A DNA stretch of 64,000 nucleotides from Candidatus Blautia faecipullorum. GTDB taxonomy: Bacteria; Bacillota; Clostridia; Lachnospirales; Lachnospiraceae. Below, in pieces: positions 1 through 7,094 of this stretch (the stretch's first letter is position 1; every line of letters starts with the position of its first letter). Made by a program: the position numbers and the translations under genes. Location: assembly GCA_019115125.1 (NCBI GenBank), contig DXEG01000015.1, forward strand, positions 1-64,000, in the 5' to 3' direction. The notes under the pieces are model-generated. The model ran no database searches, was not told the DNA's origin, and saw only the letters and a program-made list of their open reading frames with translations.

Positions 1-87
1 ACCATCATCGAAACGCTGAAACGAAGGAACATGGGGATCCTGCAAAATCTGAAACATTTATTTACGGGTACACCGGCTATTTTCTAG
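1..87 (+). CDS. C-terminal tail of an IS66-like transposase (partial, cut by window edge)
   Basis: An open frame enters from the left edge and ends at the TAG at 85-87, leaving 28 residues. The pattern ET-K at residues 4-6, an LKHLF segment and a following TP resembles the C-terminal domain of IS66-family transposases (ETAK followed by YLxxLLxxLP). The inference is supported by the sequence ending in GAATAGTTAC at 121-130, whose complement begins GTAAC, in line with the GTAA termini known for IS66 elements. With only 28 residues this is a suggestion; it could be the end of another protein. Confidence 0.4.
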   Translation, partial: TIIETLKRRNMGILQNLKHLFTGTPAIF

Positions 88-130
88 CCGGTGTAAAACC
101 CGTGGGTTCAGCCGGAGGCTGAATAGTTAC
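1..130 (+). mobile_element. Probable right end of an IS66-family insertion sequence
   Basis: The segment holds the tail of the putative transposase, a perfect 11 bp hairpin (TACACCGGCTA at 69-79 and its complement at 85-95) that includes the stop codon, and a terminus reading GAATAGTTAC at 121-130. IS66 elements characteristically begin and end with GTAA and make 8 bp target duplications. The left end lies outside the window, so neither the inverted repeat nor the duplication can be checked here. Confidence 0.35.
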
Positions 131-158
131 ACGCCTGCCGCTGAAATATTTATAAAAC

Positions 159-187
159 TTGCAAAAAGAGAATGTCTGGTATATAAT
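159..187 (+). promoter_or_regulatory. Promoter of the antitoxin RNA
   Basis: TTGCAA at 159-164 and a perfect TATAAT at 182-187 are separated by exactly 17 bp, a near-consensus sigma-A promoter. Transcription would begin near 194. No convincing protein frame follows; the RNA instead runs into an intrinsic terminator at 258-297, which is the arrangement expected for a short untranslated RNA. Confidence 0.75.
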
Positions 188-193
188 GAACAT

Positions 194-297
194 AGAAAGA
201 GCACCCACTCCAAAGCGGATGCTCCCGGAAAAACTTATTTACCTCTCGATGAGAGGCGCCTCTCCTGTGGACCAGACAGGAGGGGCATTTTTATTTT
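194..297 (+). ncRNA. Predicted antisense RNA antitoxin of a type I toxin-antitoxin module
   Basis: The RNA is bounded by the strong promoter at 159-187 and by a terminator hairpin (GCCTCTCCTGT at 258-268 with its near-complement at 276-286) followed by ATTTTTATTTT. A second hairpin is formed by GAGCA near 200 and TGCTC near 230. It is about 104 nt long and antisense to the 3' end and 3' untranslated region of the small toxin gene at 291-407, which is probably transcribed through to about 190. In the txpA/RatA class of type I modules the antitoxin RNA overlaps the toxin 3' end in the same way and triggers mRNA decay. Function here is inferred from arrangement. Confidence 0.6.
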
Positions 298-407
298 CGC
301 TTATTTCTCTTGTCGAGAAAGGTAAGCAATGCAATGAGCAGGCCCCCAAAGGAAATCAGCAAGCCGATAATCCCCAGGAAAACCATAATGGTCTCGTAGT
401 CTGTCAT
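291..407 (-). CDS. Small hydrophobic holin-like toxin of a type I toxin-antitoxin system
   Basis: A 38-codon gene starts with ATG at 405-407, seven bases after a very strong Shine-Dalgarno (GGGAGGTGG). The product begins MTDYETIMVFLGIIG, continues as a single membrane helix of roughly residues 8-30, and ends in a basic tail (LDKRNKRK). This N-terminal pattern and layout match the putative holin-like toxins common in Firmicutes, relatives of the TxpA/Fst toxins that damage the membrane. The leader is about 85 nt and contains CCTCCC at 459-464 (minus strand), perfectly complementary to the GGGAGG Shine-Dalgarno, so translation of the full-length mRNA may be blocked by folding. The opposing RNA at 194-297 is the likely antitoxin. 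Family assignment is from recognition, not search. Confidence 0.75.
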   Translation of the reverse strand: MTDYETIMVFLGIIGLLISFGGLLIALLTFLDKRNKRK

Positions 408-499
408 ATGCACCACCTCCCTTCCTATGTATTCCGGCGAACCGGTTTTCATTGGCTTGGGAGGCTACCACCCTGTCATGGGTACTCTTCCATGAGGGT

Positions 500-528
500 A
501 TTCTACCATCTTCGACCAGATTCTGCAA
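500..528 (-). promoter_or_regulatory. Promoter of the holin-like toxin gene
   Basis: On the minus strand TTGCAG (523-528) and TAGAAT (500-505) are separated by 17 bp. Transcription would start near 493, giving a structured leader of about 85 nt before the toxin start codon at 407. The minus-strand transcript can end at a GAGCA/TGCTC hairpin followed by TTTCT near 190-200, so it covers the whole antitoxin RNA. Confidence 0.6.
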
Positions 529-602
529 TCGGATATTTTCCGGCCGGAAAATGCGCTCCGAAAATTTTATAATGTCACAATAATGTCACGGATGGCAAAA
601 AA

Positions 603-640
603 TCCCGGGAACCCGCATAAACACTGGGCTCCCGGTTTTT
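603..640 (-). terminator. Intrinsic terminator after guaA
   Basis: CCGGGA at 605-610 pairs with TCCCGG at 630-635. Read on the minus strand the hairpin is followed by ATTTTTT, just past the guaA stop at 647. The plus strand also ends in TTTTT, so it may work both ways. Confidence 0.7.
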
Positions 641-646
641 AGCCGA

Positions 647-2191
647 TCACTCAAACTCAATCGTCGCCGGTGGCTTCCCGGTGCAATCGTACAGCACTCT
701 GTTCACATGCTTCACTTCGTTCACGATCCTGCTTGTGGTCTTTCCGATAACCTCCCAGGGGATCTCGGCGCTTTCAGCGGTCATGAAGTCCGTAGTGGTC
801 ACCGCGCGCAGCGCGATGGCATAATCATAGGTTCGCTCATCGCCCATAACGCCCACAGATTTCATGTTCGTCAGGGCAGCAAAGTACTGGTTCACCTTCT
901 GATCCCATCCGGCCTTTGCAATTTCCTCACGCCAGATAGCATCGGCTTCCTGAACCATCTTCACCTTCTCTGCGGTCACCTCACCTATGATACGGATTCC
1001 AAGCCCCGGTCCCGGGAACGGCTGACGGAATACAAGGTATTCCGGAATACCCAGTTCCAGTCCGGCTTTGCGCACCTCATCCTTAAACAGGTTGCGGAGC
1101 GGTTCAATAATTTCTTTAAAATCAACATAATCCGGCAGGCCGCCTACATTGTGGTGGGATTTGATGACGGTGGACTCGCCGCCCACGCCGCTTTCTACAA
1201 CGTCCGGATAGATGGTTCCCTGAACCAGAAAATCAACAGCTCCGATTTTCTTCGCCTCTTCCTCAAATACACGAATAAATTCCTCGCCGATAATTTTACG
1301 CTTGCGCTCCGGCTCTTCCACGCCTTTCAGCTTTTCATAGAAGCGCTCCTGAGCGTTGACTCTGATAAAATTCAGATCATAAGGACCTTCAGGGCCAAAT
1401 ACAGCTTCTACCTCGTCGCCTTCATTTTTGCGGAGCAGACCATGATCTACAAACACACAGGTAAGCTGATTTCCAACCGCTTTTGACAAAAGGACTGCCG
1501 CCACAGAGGAATCCACGCCTCCGGAGAGTGCGCACAGCACCTTTCCGTCCCCGACCTTCGCGCGGATCGCCTGAATGGAATCCTCTACAAAAGAATCCAT
1601 TTTCCAGTCTCCAGTACAGCCGCAGACATTATACACAAAATTCGACAGCATTTTCGTTCCTTCCTGGGTGTGAAGAACCTCGGGATGGAACTGTACTGCG
1701 TAAAATCCCTTCTCCTGATTTTCGGTCGCCGCTACAGGACAATCACTGGTCCACGCAGAAATGCGAAAGCCCGGAGCCTCCTTTGCAATATAATCATTAT
1801 GGCTCATCCAGCAGATTGTTTTCGGAGACACCTCGTGAAACAGCTTTGATTCCGTATCTACGTTTACTTCAATTCTTCCGTATTCACGAACCGGCGCCTT
1901 TTCCACCTTACCGCCAAGCTGATGCATCATAAGCTGGGAGCCGTAGCAGATTCCAAGAATCGGAATACCCAGCTCGTAGATTTCTTTTGAATATGTCGCG
2001 GAATCCTCCAGATACACACTGTTTGGGCCGCCTGTAAAAATAATGCCCTTCGGCTGAAGTTCCTTTATTTTTTCGATATCTGTCTTATAAGAATAAATCT
2101 CACAGTATACATTACATTCCCTTACACGGCGCGCGATCAACTGATTATACTGACCGCCAAAATCCAGTACGACAACTGTTTCTCTCTTCAT
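647..2191 (-). CDS. guaA: GMP synthase (glutamine-hydrolysing)
   Basis: The 514-residue enzyme makes GMP from XMP, ATP and glutamine, the last step of de novo guanine nucleotide synthesis. The N-terminal class I glutamine amidotransferase domain (about 1-195) has the catalytic Cys in GICYGSQ (C82) and the His-Glu pair in QFHPEVLHT. The ATP pyrophosphatase loop SGGVDSS lies near residue 222, and the C-terminal dimerisation domain ends in the family-typical PPATIEFE. Length matches the family. The start at ATG 2191 follows GAGGAGGAAAAG. It is monocistronic, with a terminator directly downstream. I looked for a purine riboswitch in the long upstream region and did not find one. Confidence 0.97.
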   Translation of the reverse strand: MKRETVVVLDFGGQYNQLIARRVRECNVYCEIYSYKTDIEKIKELQPKGIIFTGGPNSVYLEDSATYSKEIYELGIPILGICYGSQLMMHQLGGKVEKAPVREYGRIEVNVDTESKLFHEVSPKTICWMSHNDYIAKEAPGFRISAWTSDCPVAATENQEKGFYAVQFHPEVLHTQEGTKMLSNFVYNVCGCTGDWKMDSFVEDSIQAIRAKVGDGKVLCALSGGVDSSVAAVLLSKAVGNQLTCVFVDHGLLRKNEGDEVEAVFGPEGPYDLNFIRVNAQERFYEKLKGVEEPERKRKIIGEEFIRVFEEEAKKIGAVDFLVQGTIYPDVVESGVGGESTVIKSHHNVGGLPDYVDFKEIIEPLRNLFKDEVRKAGLELGIPEYLVFRQPFPGPGLGIRIIGEVTAEKVKMVQEADAIWREEIAKAGWDQKVNQYFAALTNMKSVGVMGDERTYDYAIALRAVTTTDFMTAESAEIPWEVIGKTTSRIVNEVKHVNRVLYDCTGKPPATIEFE

Positions 2192-3582
2192 TCTTTTCCT
2201 CCTCAGAGTATTATGAGCCGTAGCCCTTCATTTGCGGCAAAAGGGGCGAATCCCCTTTCCGAATCCCCTCATTCCCAAGAGAATTTCAAGGTTTTTGTCT
2301 CCCGGTTGAAACAAAGTGCGCAAGCACACTTCAGCTCCCCACTCCCCTCAATCTTGAGCGGTACTGGACATCCGGCGAATGTTTGTTTAGCATCGACCGA
2401 AGCGAAAACCAACATACTTTGTGCGCCAGATGCAGACTGCCGCAGGCAGTCATAATTCCACATGCAACCGGGTACATCCATAATGGAACGTTTTATATCA
2501 TAGGATACCTGGGGTAAAAGTCTAAAACCACGCCACATTTGCATTACAATGGAAAAACTTTATAACCCGTCAAAATGTACGGAAAAAATGGAGCAAATCC
2601 CCGTGATTTCCGAATGTTTTGCCGAATTGCAGAAGCACGAAGTGTAAAACAATTCGTCTGGTATCTCTCGCCACCCTGATCATCATAGGAAAGTCAATTC
2701 TTTCGCACATAAATACAAAAAGGTATTTCGTATGATACGCAAAACACGAATATATTTTCCTGGAATCAAGGACTTACCGTTCTTCCATTATTATATAGGA
2801 GCGGCTGAACTTTTACAACGAAATTTTTTTAGAAGTTTTTTATAAATTCATCATTATTTTTTCAACTAATGCTCACAATTTCATCACATATTAACGGTAT
2901 AGTATTAAGCAAATAAAGCAAATGCTTTTTTACATATATTTTTCTTTTTCATACTCGCCGGACATTCATTTGTCCGGCCCTCCTTCTCTTTAAAGCTTTT
3001 TTTATCTTACTTTTCTTTATCCTGACAGCACGGCGTTGCTATGAAGAGAGGTGAGCTTCACTCTGCGTGATTTCTGCGATTTTCCACGTTAACCTCAATC
3101 GGCATACATCCCGTACACCTCAAGCGTTCGTATGAAAAACACCGGAATTCCTGCTGCCGAAGCCTGTAAGTCGTGACGAGTCTAAGCCGAGCTCCTTTTT
3201 GAAATTTGAACATTGCATACAGAAGGAGCGGCGGCCTCTCCCGATTTCATAAACCTGTTTTCTCTTTCACAGCTCCGTTCTCTCAATATTCTTTCCGCAG
3301 TTTCTTCTGCTCCCGGAACAGAGCCTCGCAGCTATCTCGTAGTTTTCCTGATACCAAAAAAGCGGCTGGCCTTCTCTATAACCTTCGCCGCCGCTTATTA
3401 TTCCTGTTATTTTTCTGCAGGAATCACGCTTTTAATTCCACCGTTCCCAGCCAAAGACTCCCGTCCTTCTCCTGACTGTCGTTCCTCTCCTGCCCGGACA
3501 ATCCTTTCATCTCCTTTATTTTCAGACACAAAAAACACCGTCCCCGCAGCAATCATGTTGTCCGCAAAAACAGTGCCTTTAG
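2192..3582. other. 1.4 kb gene-poor region between guaA and tRNA-Lys
   Basis: No frame here has a Shine-Dalgarno, a recognisable protein or codon use that convinces. It is a patchwork: a stretch with a GACTGCCGCAGGCAGTC hairpin near 2430-2450, a 54 bp element repeated elsewhere in the window (2607-2660), an AT-rich stretch (about 2820-2950) that could hold promoters, a CCGGACA/TGTCCGG hairpin near 2957-2978, and a C/T-rich stretch to 3580. An open minus-strand frame at 2269-2544 encodes an unrecognised Cys-rich product and has no good ribosome site. Confidence 0.5.
2607..2660 (+). repeat. Dispersed structured repeat, family 1, copy A
   Basis: This 54 bp segment matches 36734-36787 at 47 of 54 positions by eye. 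It can form GAATTG/CAATTC, enclosing a small GCACGAAGTGT hairpin. In the other copy the pairing partner reads CGATTC, which still pairs through a T-G wobble, and the inner hairpin becomes a perfect GCAC-GAA-GTGC. Both copies are intergenic. Nature unknown: a small mobile repeat or a structured RNA element are both possible. Confidence 0.6.
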
Positions 3583-3655
3583 TGCGTCTTCAGGGGTTCG
3601 AACCCTGGACACCCTGATTAAGAGTCAGGTGCTCTGCCAGCTGAGCTAAAGACGC
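3583..3655 (-). tRNA. tRNA-Lys (anticodon CTT)
   Basis: The 73 nt minus-strand gene folds as a full cloverleaf: acceptor GCGTCTT with AAGACGC and discriminator A, D arm GCTC/GAGC, anticodon stem CCTGA/TCAGG with loop CTCTTAA, variable loop GTGTC, and T arm CAGGG-TTCGAAC-CCCTG. Anticodon CTT reads AAG. The 3' CCA is not encoded, so it must be added after transcription. Confidence 0.97.
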
Positions 3656-3750
3656 AAGCTTTTTTATTGTTGTATTTCTCAACGCAAGAGTCATTATACG
3701 AGACCATTCAGCAAAAGTCAAGAAAAAATTTATATTTTTTTCACTTTTTT

Positions 3751-3918
3751 TTATTTTCCCTTTTTTCCCTCTTTTTTTAGGGGCATGGAATCCAGCATTT
3801 TCGCCAGTTCATCTGCATTTTTTCTGATCTTTGTCAGACGAGCGTCCAGCTTCCGGTGATTGTAGCTGAACTGCGTCATCATATTCTGCATTTTGTTGTT
3901 TCCTTTTCTGCCAGCCAT
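3751..3918 (-). CDS. Small basic protein of unknown function
   Basis: The 55-residue product starts MAGRKGNNKMQNM and ends LKKEGKKGK; it is rich in Lys/Arg, has a mostly helical, coiled-coil-like middle and no membrane segment. I chose ATG 3918 over the upstream alternative at 3960 because GGAGG sits nine bases before it. The gene lies 95 bp downstream of the tRNA-Lys gene on the same strand and is followed by an A/T-only stretch. I do not recognise the family; a nucleic-acid-binding role would be only a guess from charge. Confidence 0.6.
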   Translation of the reverse strand: MAGRKGNNKMQNMMTQFSYNHRKLDARLTKIRKNADELAKMLDSMPLKKEGKKGK

Positions 3919-4493
3919 ATAGAGCCTCCATGTGCACGGCAGGCGTCTGCCTTCCTTCACTGCTGACCGATGGTTCCGCCAGATTTCACAGCATCCGCAG
4001 GCCCGCCGTACTCTTTTTGTTATTATATGCCTCAGGCATGGAAGTGTTTTTCCGTATCATAGCAGCAGCGGCACTGTCTAGTGTACTGTCTCACTCACAT
4101 TTCGTATAATGACTGACCTGAATTTGCATCTGCTGTGTTGTCGTCAATCGACTCAGCCACCGCTGTGTCTCATTCCTTCACCTTGCAGAATGAAAATCCA
4201 GATCAGTCTGGCATACCCGAAATGTGTTCGGCGCTTTTCCATATATTGCCTGATGCCGGCGCGTAAAAAGAAACTTATGTTTGATAAAGAGATGAATTTT
4301 ACGTCCGCTGCGTTGCTTTCAATCAGTGTACAGCCAGTACGTCTTTCATCCCTGCGATGCCCAAAAATCTTCATGGCTGCGCCCGTAAGGCTTAAAAGAA
4401 ATTTGCTCTTTATCGGCCATGCCTGTCCTTGCTGCAGAGATATCCTTACAGCCTTTAAGGTTACTCGCCCTGCCTCCGTTTTCCATCGCCCTG
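3919..4493. other. Intergenic region with a doubtful 114-codon frame
   Basis: Between the small basic protein and trmB there is 575 bp without a convincing gene. A minus-strand frame at 4153-4497 starts in an ATGA overlap with the trmB stop codon, which would suit translational coupling. However its sequence is low in acidic residues and matches no family I know, so I do not call it. Nothing else recognisable is seen. Confidence 0.4.
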
Positions 4494-5156
4494 TCATTTT
4501 TGTTTCTGACGGCAGATCAGCTTGCAGATAGGATTTCCCATGGAGGAAAATTTCTCTTCATACTCTGTCATCACGTTTCCTTCCATCATTTTTTCATCCT
4601 TGTGCAGGTCGAAGGTGCTTTCCAGAAGCTCCCAGCTCTGTTCCCTGACCTCTTCCAGTGAAAACTCAAAAAGGGCTCTGTTATCTGTTTTAAATTCCAC
4701 AGTTCCCGTCTGTGCCAGGATCTTTTCATAGCGGGAAAGAAATTCCCGGGAAGTCAGGCGGCGCTTTGCATGGCGGGCCTTGGGCCAGGGATCGGAAAAG
4801 TTCAGATAAATTTTTTCCACTTCCCCCTTTTCAAATACCTGGGGCAGCTCCCGGGCGTCCATCCTCATAAAAAGAAGATTTTTCAATTCCTCTCCCGCCT
4901 CCTTCAGCTCGTCTCTCTTCTGCAGGGCCCGCAGAAGAACGCTGTCGTACATTTCAATACCCAGGTAGTTGATCTCGGGATGCAGTCTCGCCATATCCAT
5001 TAGGAACCGCCCTTTTCCCATTCCCACCTCAATATGAAGAGGGTTCTTTTTCATAAAACGGCTTTCCCATTTTCCTCTGCAGGTTTCCGGCTCCTGCACC
5101 ACATAGGGGCTTTCCAGGATCGCGTCCTTAGCCCCTGGTATATTTCTTAATCTCAT
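4494..5156 (-). CDS. trmB: tRNA (guanine46-N7)-methyltransferase
   Basis: The 220-residue enzyme adds a methyl group from S-adenosylmethionine to N7 of guanine 46 in the variable loop of tRNA. The SAM-binding motif HIEVGMGKGRF, the acidic GIEMYDSVLLRAL segment, the NFSDPWPKARHAKRRL block and the C-terminal FKTDN and EEKFSSMGNPI motifs are all characteristic of TrmB. The start is set at ATG 5156 (MRLRNIP) because the GGAGG of its ribosome site would be inside the protein if an upstream TTG were used. Length is typical. Confidence 0.95.
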   Translation of the reverse strand: MRLRNIPGAKDAILESPYVVQEPETCRGKWESRFMKKNPLHIEVGMGKGRFLMDMARLHPEINYLGIEMYDSVLLRALQKRDELKEAGEELKNLLFMRMDARELPQVFEKGEVEKIYLNFSDPWPKARHAKRRLTSREFLSRYEKILAQTGTVEFKTDNRALFEFSLEEVREQSWELLESTFDLHKDEKMMEGNVMTEYEEKFSSMGNPICKLICRQKQK

Positions 5157-5319
5157 ATGATCCTCCAATTTTTACTTACCTTTTTATCCCTGCGGCCGGG
5201 ATCTGTCTGTATGCCGGCACTACCATCATACATGTTTTCTTACTGGCAGGCAAGAAAAACCTCTTCCTCCTGGCCCGGTAAACCTTGCTCAAAGCTGCCG
5301 CCCTTCTTTTCCTGCGCCG

Positions 5320-5847
5320 CTACTTCTCAAGGTAGTCTATTAAAGGCAGCAGATATTTTTCATCTGTCCAGTCGCAGCTTTGTCCTGCCGCGCACATAAG
5401 CGCTTTCATCCAGGGTTCATATGTATCTGGATTCTTTTTTGCCACCGACTTTTGAAGCATTTTACACAAGGTCCTGTCCATAAATTTCATTTTATTTTCA
5501 TCCCAAGCGCCTCTCCCGTAAAAAAGCGGAATTTCTTTTAAATCTCCTTTCAGATTATGTGCCTTGATCTCCGCAAACGCACTCTCGTCGTAAGGAGAGG
5601 CGCCGACGCAAAGTATCGCTATTTTTTTATTTCTCAATTTATTTATATTCTTTTTCAGGAAGGACAGACCCGCTATCCCGGAGGCATATATTCCGCCGCA
5701 TAGCAGCACTGTCTCAAAACTCATCACTTCGCTGATCAATGCCTTCGGAGTTTCAACACATTCAAAGCCTGTCATTCCGTGCAGCCATTCAGCATACTTT
5801 TTTGTAGCTCCATATTTCGACTGATAAATAATAATCCCCTTTTTCAT
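5320..5847 (-). CDS. Flavodoxin-domain protein
   Basis: The 175-residue product begins MKKGIIIYQSKYGATKKYAEW; the Y-SKYGAT-KYAEW pattern is the FMN phosphate-binding loop of long and HemG-like flavodoxins, and LLCGGIYASGIAG is the second flavin contact region. It is probably a cytoplasmic FMN-dependent electron carrier or small reductase. ATG 5847 follows AGAAAGGTG at good spacing. It lies 35 bp downstream of the TetR gene on the same strand, so the two are almost certainly cotranscribed and controlled by the operator at 6472-6494. Its redox partner is not known. Confidence 0.85.
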   Translation of the reverse strand: MKKGIIIYQSKYGATKKYAEWLHGMTGFECVETPKALISEVMSFETVLLCGGIYASGIAGLSFLKKNINKLRNKKIAILCVGASPYDESAFAEIKAHNLKGDLKEIPLFYGRGAWDENKMKFMDRTLCKMLQKSVAKKNPDTYEPWMKALMCAAGQSCDWTDEKYLLPLIDYLEK

Positions 5848-5882
5848 AGCGACACCTTTCTTCAAATATAGTTTATCTGCTT

Positions 5883-6449
5883 TTATTCTTCAGAACACAA
5901 CGCCTGTCTTAAAAACGCTTCGCAGGCGGCTTCCTGCTGTATATATATTTCATCTGCTGAAATCCCCGGTGTCGTCACTGAAAATATAGTACCGATACCA
6001 ATGGTATAGATCAGCATATTTAAGTGCAGCCGTTTTGCCTGTTTTATACTGATGTGCAGTTTTTCCGCAATAAATTCCGCCATATGCGGATCCGCTTCTG
6101 ATTGATACAAGTCGTCCAATGAAGAGATACCCTCTCTTTTGTGCAAAATAAAAATTCTGAATAAATGAGGCTCCTCTTTCGCTAAACGAATGTATGCATT
6201 CCCTGTACTGCGAAACAAATCATTTTTATCAATGTAAGCCGCTGTATATTCCCGTATAAAGCAATTCACCTGTTTGACCACATCTTTCCGCAGTCCGTCC
6301 ATATTTTTGCAATAACTGTAAATAGGCTGGACAGAACATCCTATTCTATCAGCAATATTTTTTACCATAACCTGTTCCATACCGCTTTTTCTCGCGATTT
6401 CAAAAGCGGCATTGACAACCATTTCTTTTGTAATTCTCTGTTTCGGCAT
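5883..6449 (-). CDS. TetR/AcrR family transcriptional regulator
   Basis: The 188-residue protein has an N-terminal helix-turn-helix (about residues 5-50: RITKEMVVNAAFEIARKSG, then VKNIADRIGCSVQPIYSYC) and a divergent all-helical ligand-binding domain. ATG 6449 follows GGAGGGCGAAAA, so the upstream ATG at 6470 is unlikely. The gene leads a probable two-gene operon with a flavodoxin. Upstream lies a perfect inverted repeat, the natural candidate operator for autorepression. The inducer cannot be read from sequence; with a flavodoxin partner, a redox-active or electrophilic compound is a guess. Confidence 0.9.
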   Translation of the reverse strand: MPKQRITKEMVVNAAFEIARKSGMEQVMVKNIADRIGCSVQPIYSYCKNMDGLRKDVVKQVNCFIREYTAAYIDKNDLFRSTGNAYIRLAKEEPHLFRIFILHKREGISSLDDLYQSEADPHMAEFIAEKLHISIKQAKRLHLNMLIYTIGIGTIFSVTTPGISADEIYIQQEAACEAFLRQALCSEE

Positions 6450-6471
6450 TTTTCGCCCTCCGTATAACATA

Positions 6472-6494
6472 GTTATATAAACTATTTATATAAC
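6472..6494. promoter_or_regulatory. Probable TetR operator
   Basis: GTTATATAAA and TTTATATAAC form a perfect 10 bp inverted repeat around a 3 bp centre (CTA). It begins 22 bp upstream of the TetR start codon at 6449, within the expected promoter. Size and position are typical of autoregulatory TetR-family operators. Confidence 0.7.
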
Positions 6495-6648
6495 TTCATT
6501 ATGCAATATTTATGTTTATTTGTCAATTCTGGCACCAGGCAGAGCTAAACAGGAGAGAAAATAATCGTCCTCATTCCGGCGCCTTTCAGCGCGTGTGCAC
6601 CCACCCGCTTTATATTGCCTCTTTTTATACCGAAGATGTGTTCAATTT

Positions 6649-6692
6649 ATACAATTTTACTGTAAAATATTGCCCTAAAATTGTATTTTTTT
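6649..6692 (+). terminator. Strong hairpin plus T-run upstream of the V-ATPase operon
   Basis: ATACAATTTTA (6649-6659) and TAAAATTGTAT (6676-6686) form a perfect 11 bp stem followed directly by six T residues. It has the form of an intrinsic terminator on the plus strand but sits only 74 bp before the first ATPase gene, with no plus-strand gene upstream to terminate. It may be an attenuator in the ATPase leader, the end of a small RNA, or a protein-binding repeat. An alternative short hairpin TTTTA-CTG-TAAAA lies within it. Confidence 0.5.
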
Positions 6693-6765
6693 GAGTGGTA
6701 ATTTTTTAACAAAAGGTGTATCATATGAGAAAGTTCCTAAAATACCAGTTTGAAGGAGTGTGAAT

Positions 6766-7077
6766 ATGGAACAAATACTCAACAAGTTATCCGAAATCGA
6801 AATCACTGCCCGCCGCATCATGGAGGACGCAGACAGAACCAAAACCGCTCTCTCCGCTGAAATGGAGCAGCAATGCAAAGCCTTCGACGCCCGGCTGGAG
6901 CAGGAAACTGATAATAAAATAAAAGAGCTGCGCAGCAGTCTGGAGGAAAAGAAAAACGCGGAACTGGCAGCGCTCAGGCAAAGTACGGAGACAGCTCTGG
7001 CAGATCTGGAGGTCTACTACAGACAAAACCACGAGAAATTATCAGAGGAAATATTTCAAAAGCTTCTGAAGCACTGA
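6766..7077 (+). CDS. V-type ATPase peripheral stalk subunit (G/H type)
   Basis: A 103-residue, highly charged, Ala/Glu/Lys-rich coiled-coil protein with no membrane segment. It opens the ATPase operon, the usual position of the G/H stalk subunit that pairs with subunit E to tie the soluble and membrane sectors together. ATG 6766 is chosen because GAAGGAG lies eight bases upstream; a GTG at 6760 is too close. The stop is 17 bp before the subunit C gene. Sequence alone is low complexity, so the assignment leans on context. Confidence 0.8.
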   Translation: MEQILNKLSEIEITARRIMEDADRTKTALSAEMEQQCKAFDARLEQETDNKIKELRSSLEEKKNAELAALRQSTETALADLEVYYRQNHEKLSEEIFQKLLKH

Positions 7078-7094
7078 AGGAGGTGTAGTGCGAG

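Noticed and set aside
301-528. 75-codon minus-strand frame covering the toxin gene
   Set aside because: It is another frame through the toxin leader and coding sequence; the 38-codon toxin frame has the strong ribosome site and the membrane protein pattern.
2269-2544. 91-codon minus-strand frame with a Cys-rich product
   Set aside because: No Shine-Dalgarno, odd composition and no recognised family; it lies in a gene-poor stretch full of hairpins. Possibly a chance frame through a repeated element.
2192-2900. Possible purine riboswitch upstream of guaA
   Set aside because: The conserved loop sequences and P1 of the class could not be found on the minus strand.
4153-4497. 114-codon minus-strand frame overlapping the trmB stop as ATGA
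   Set aside because: The overlap would suit coupled translation, but the product matches no family, is poor in acidic residues and has no independent support.
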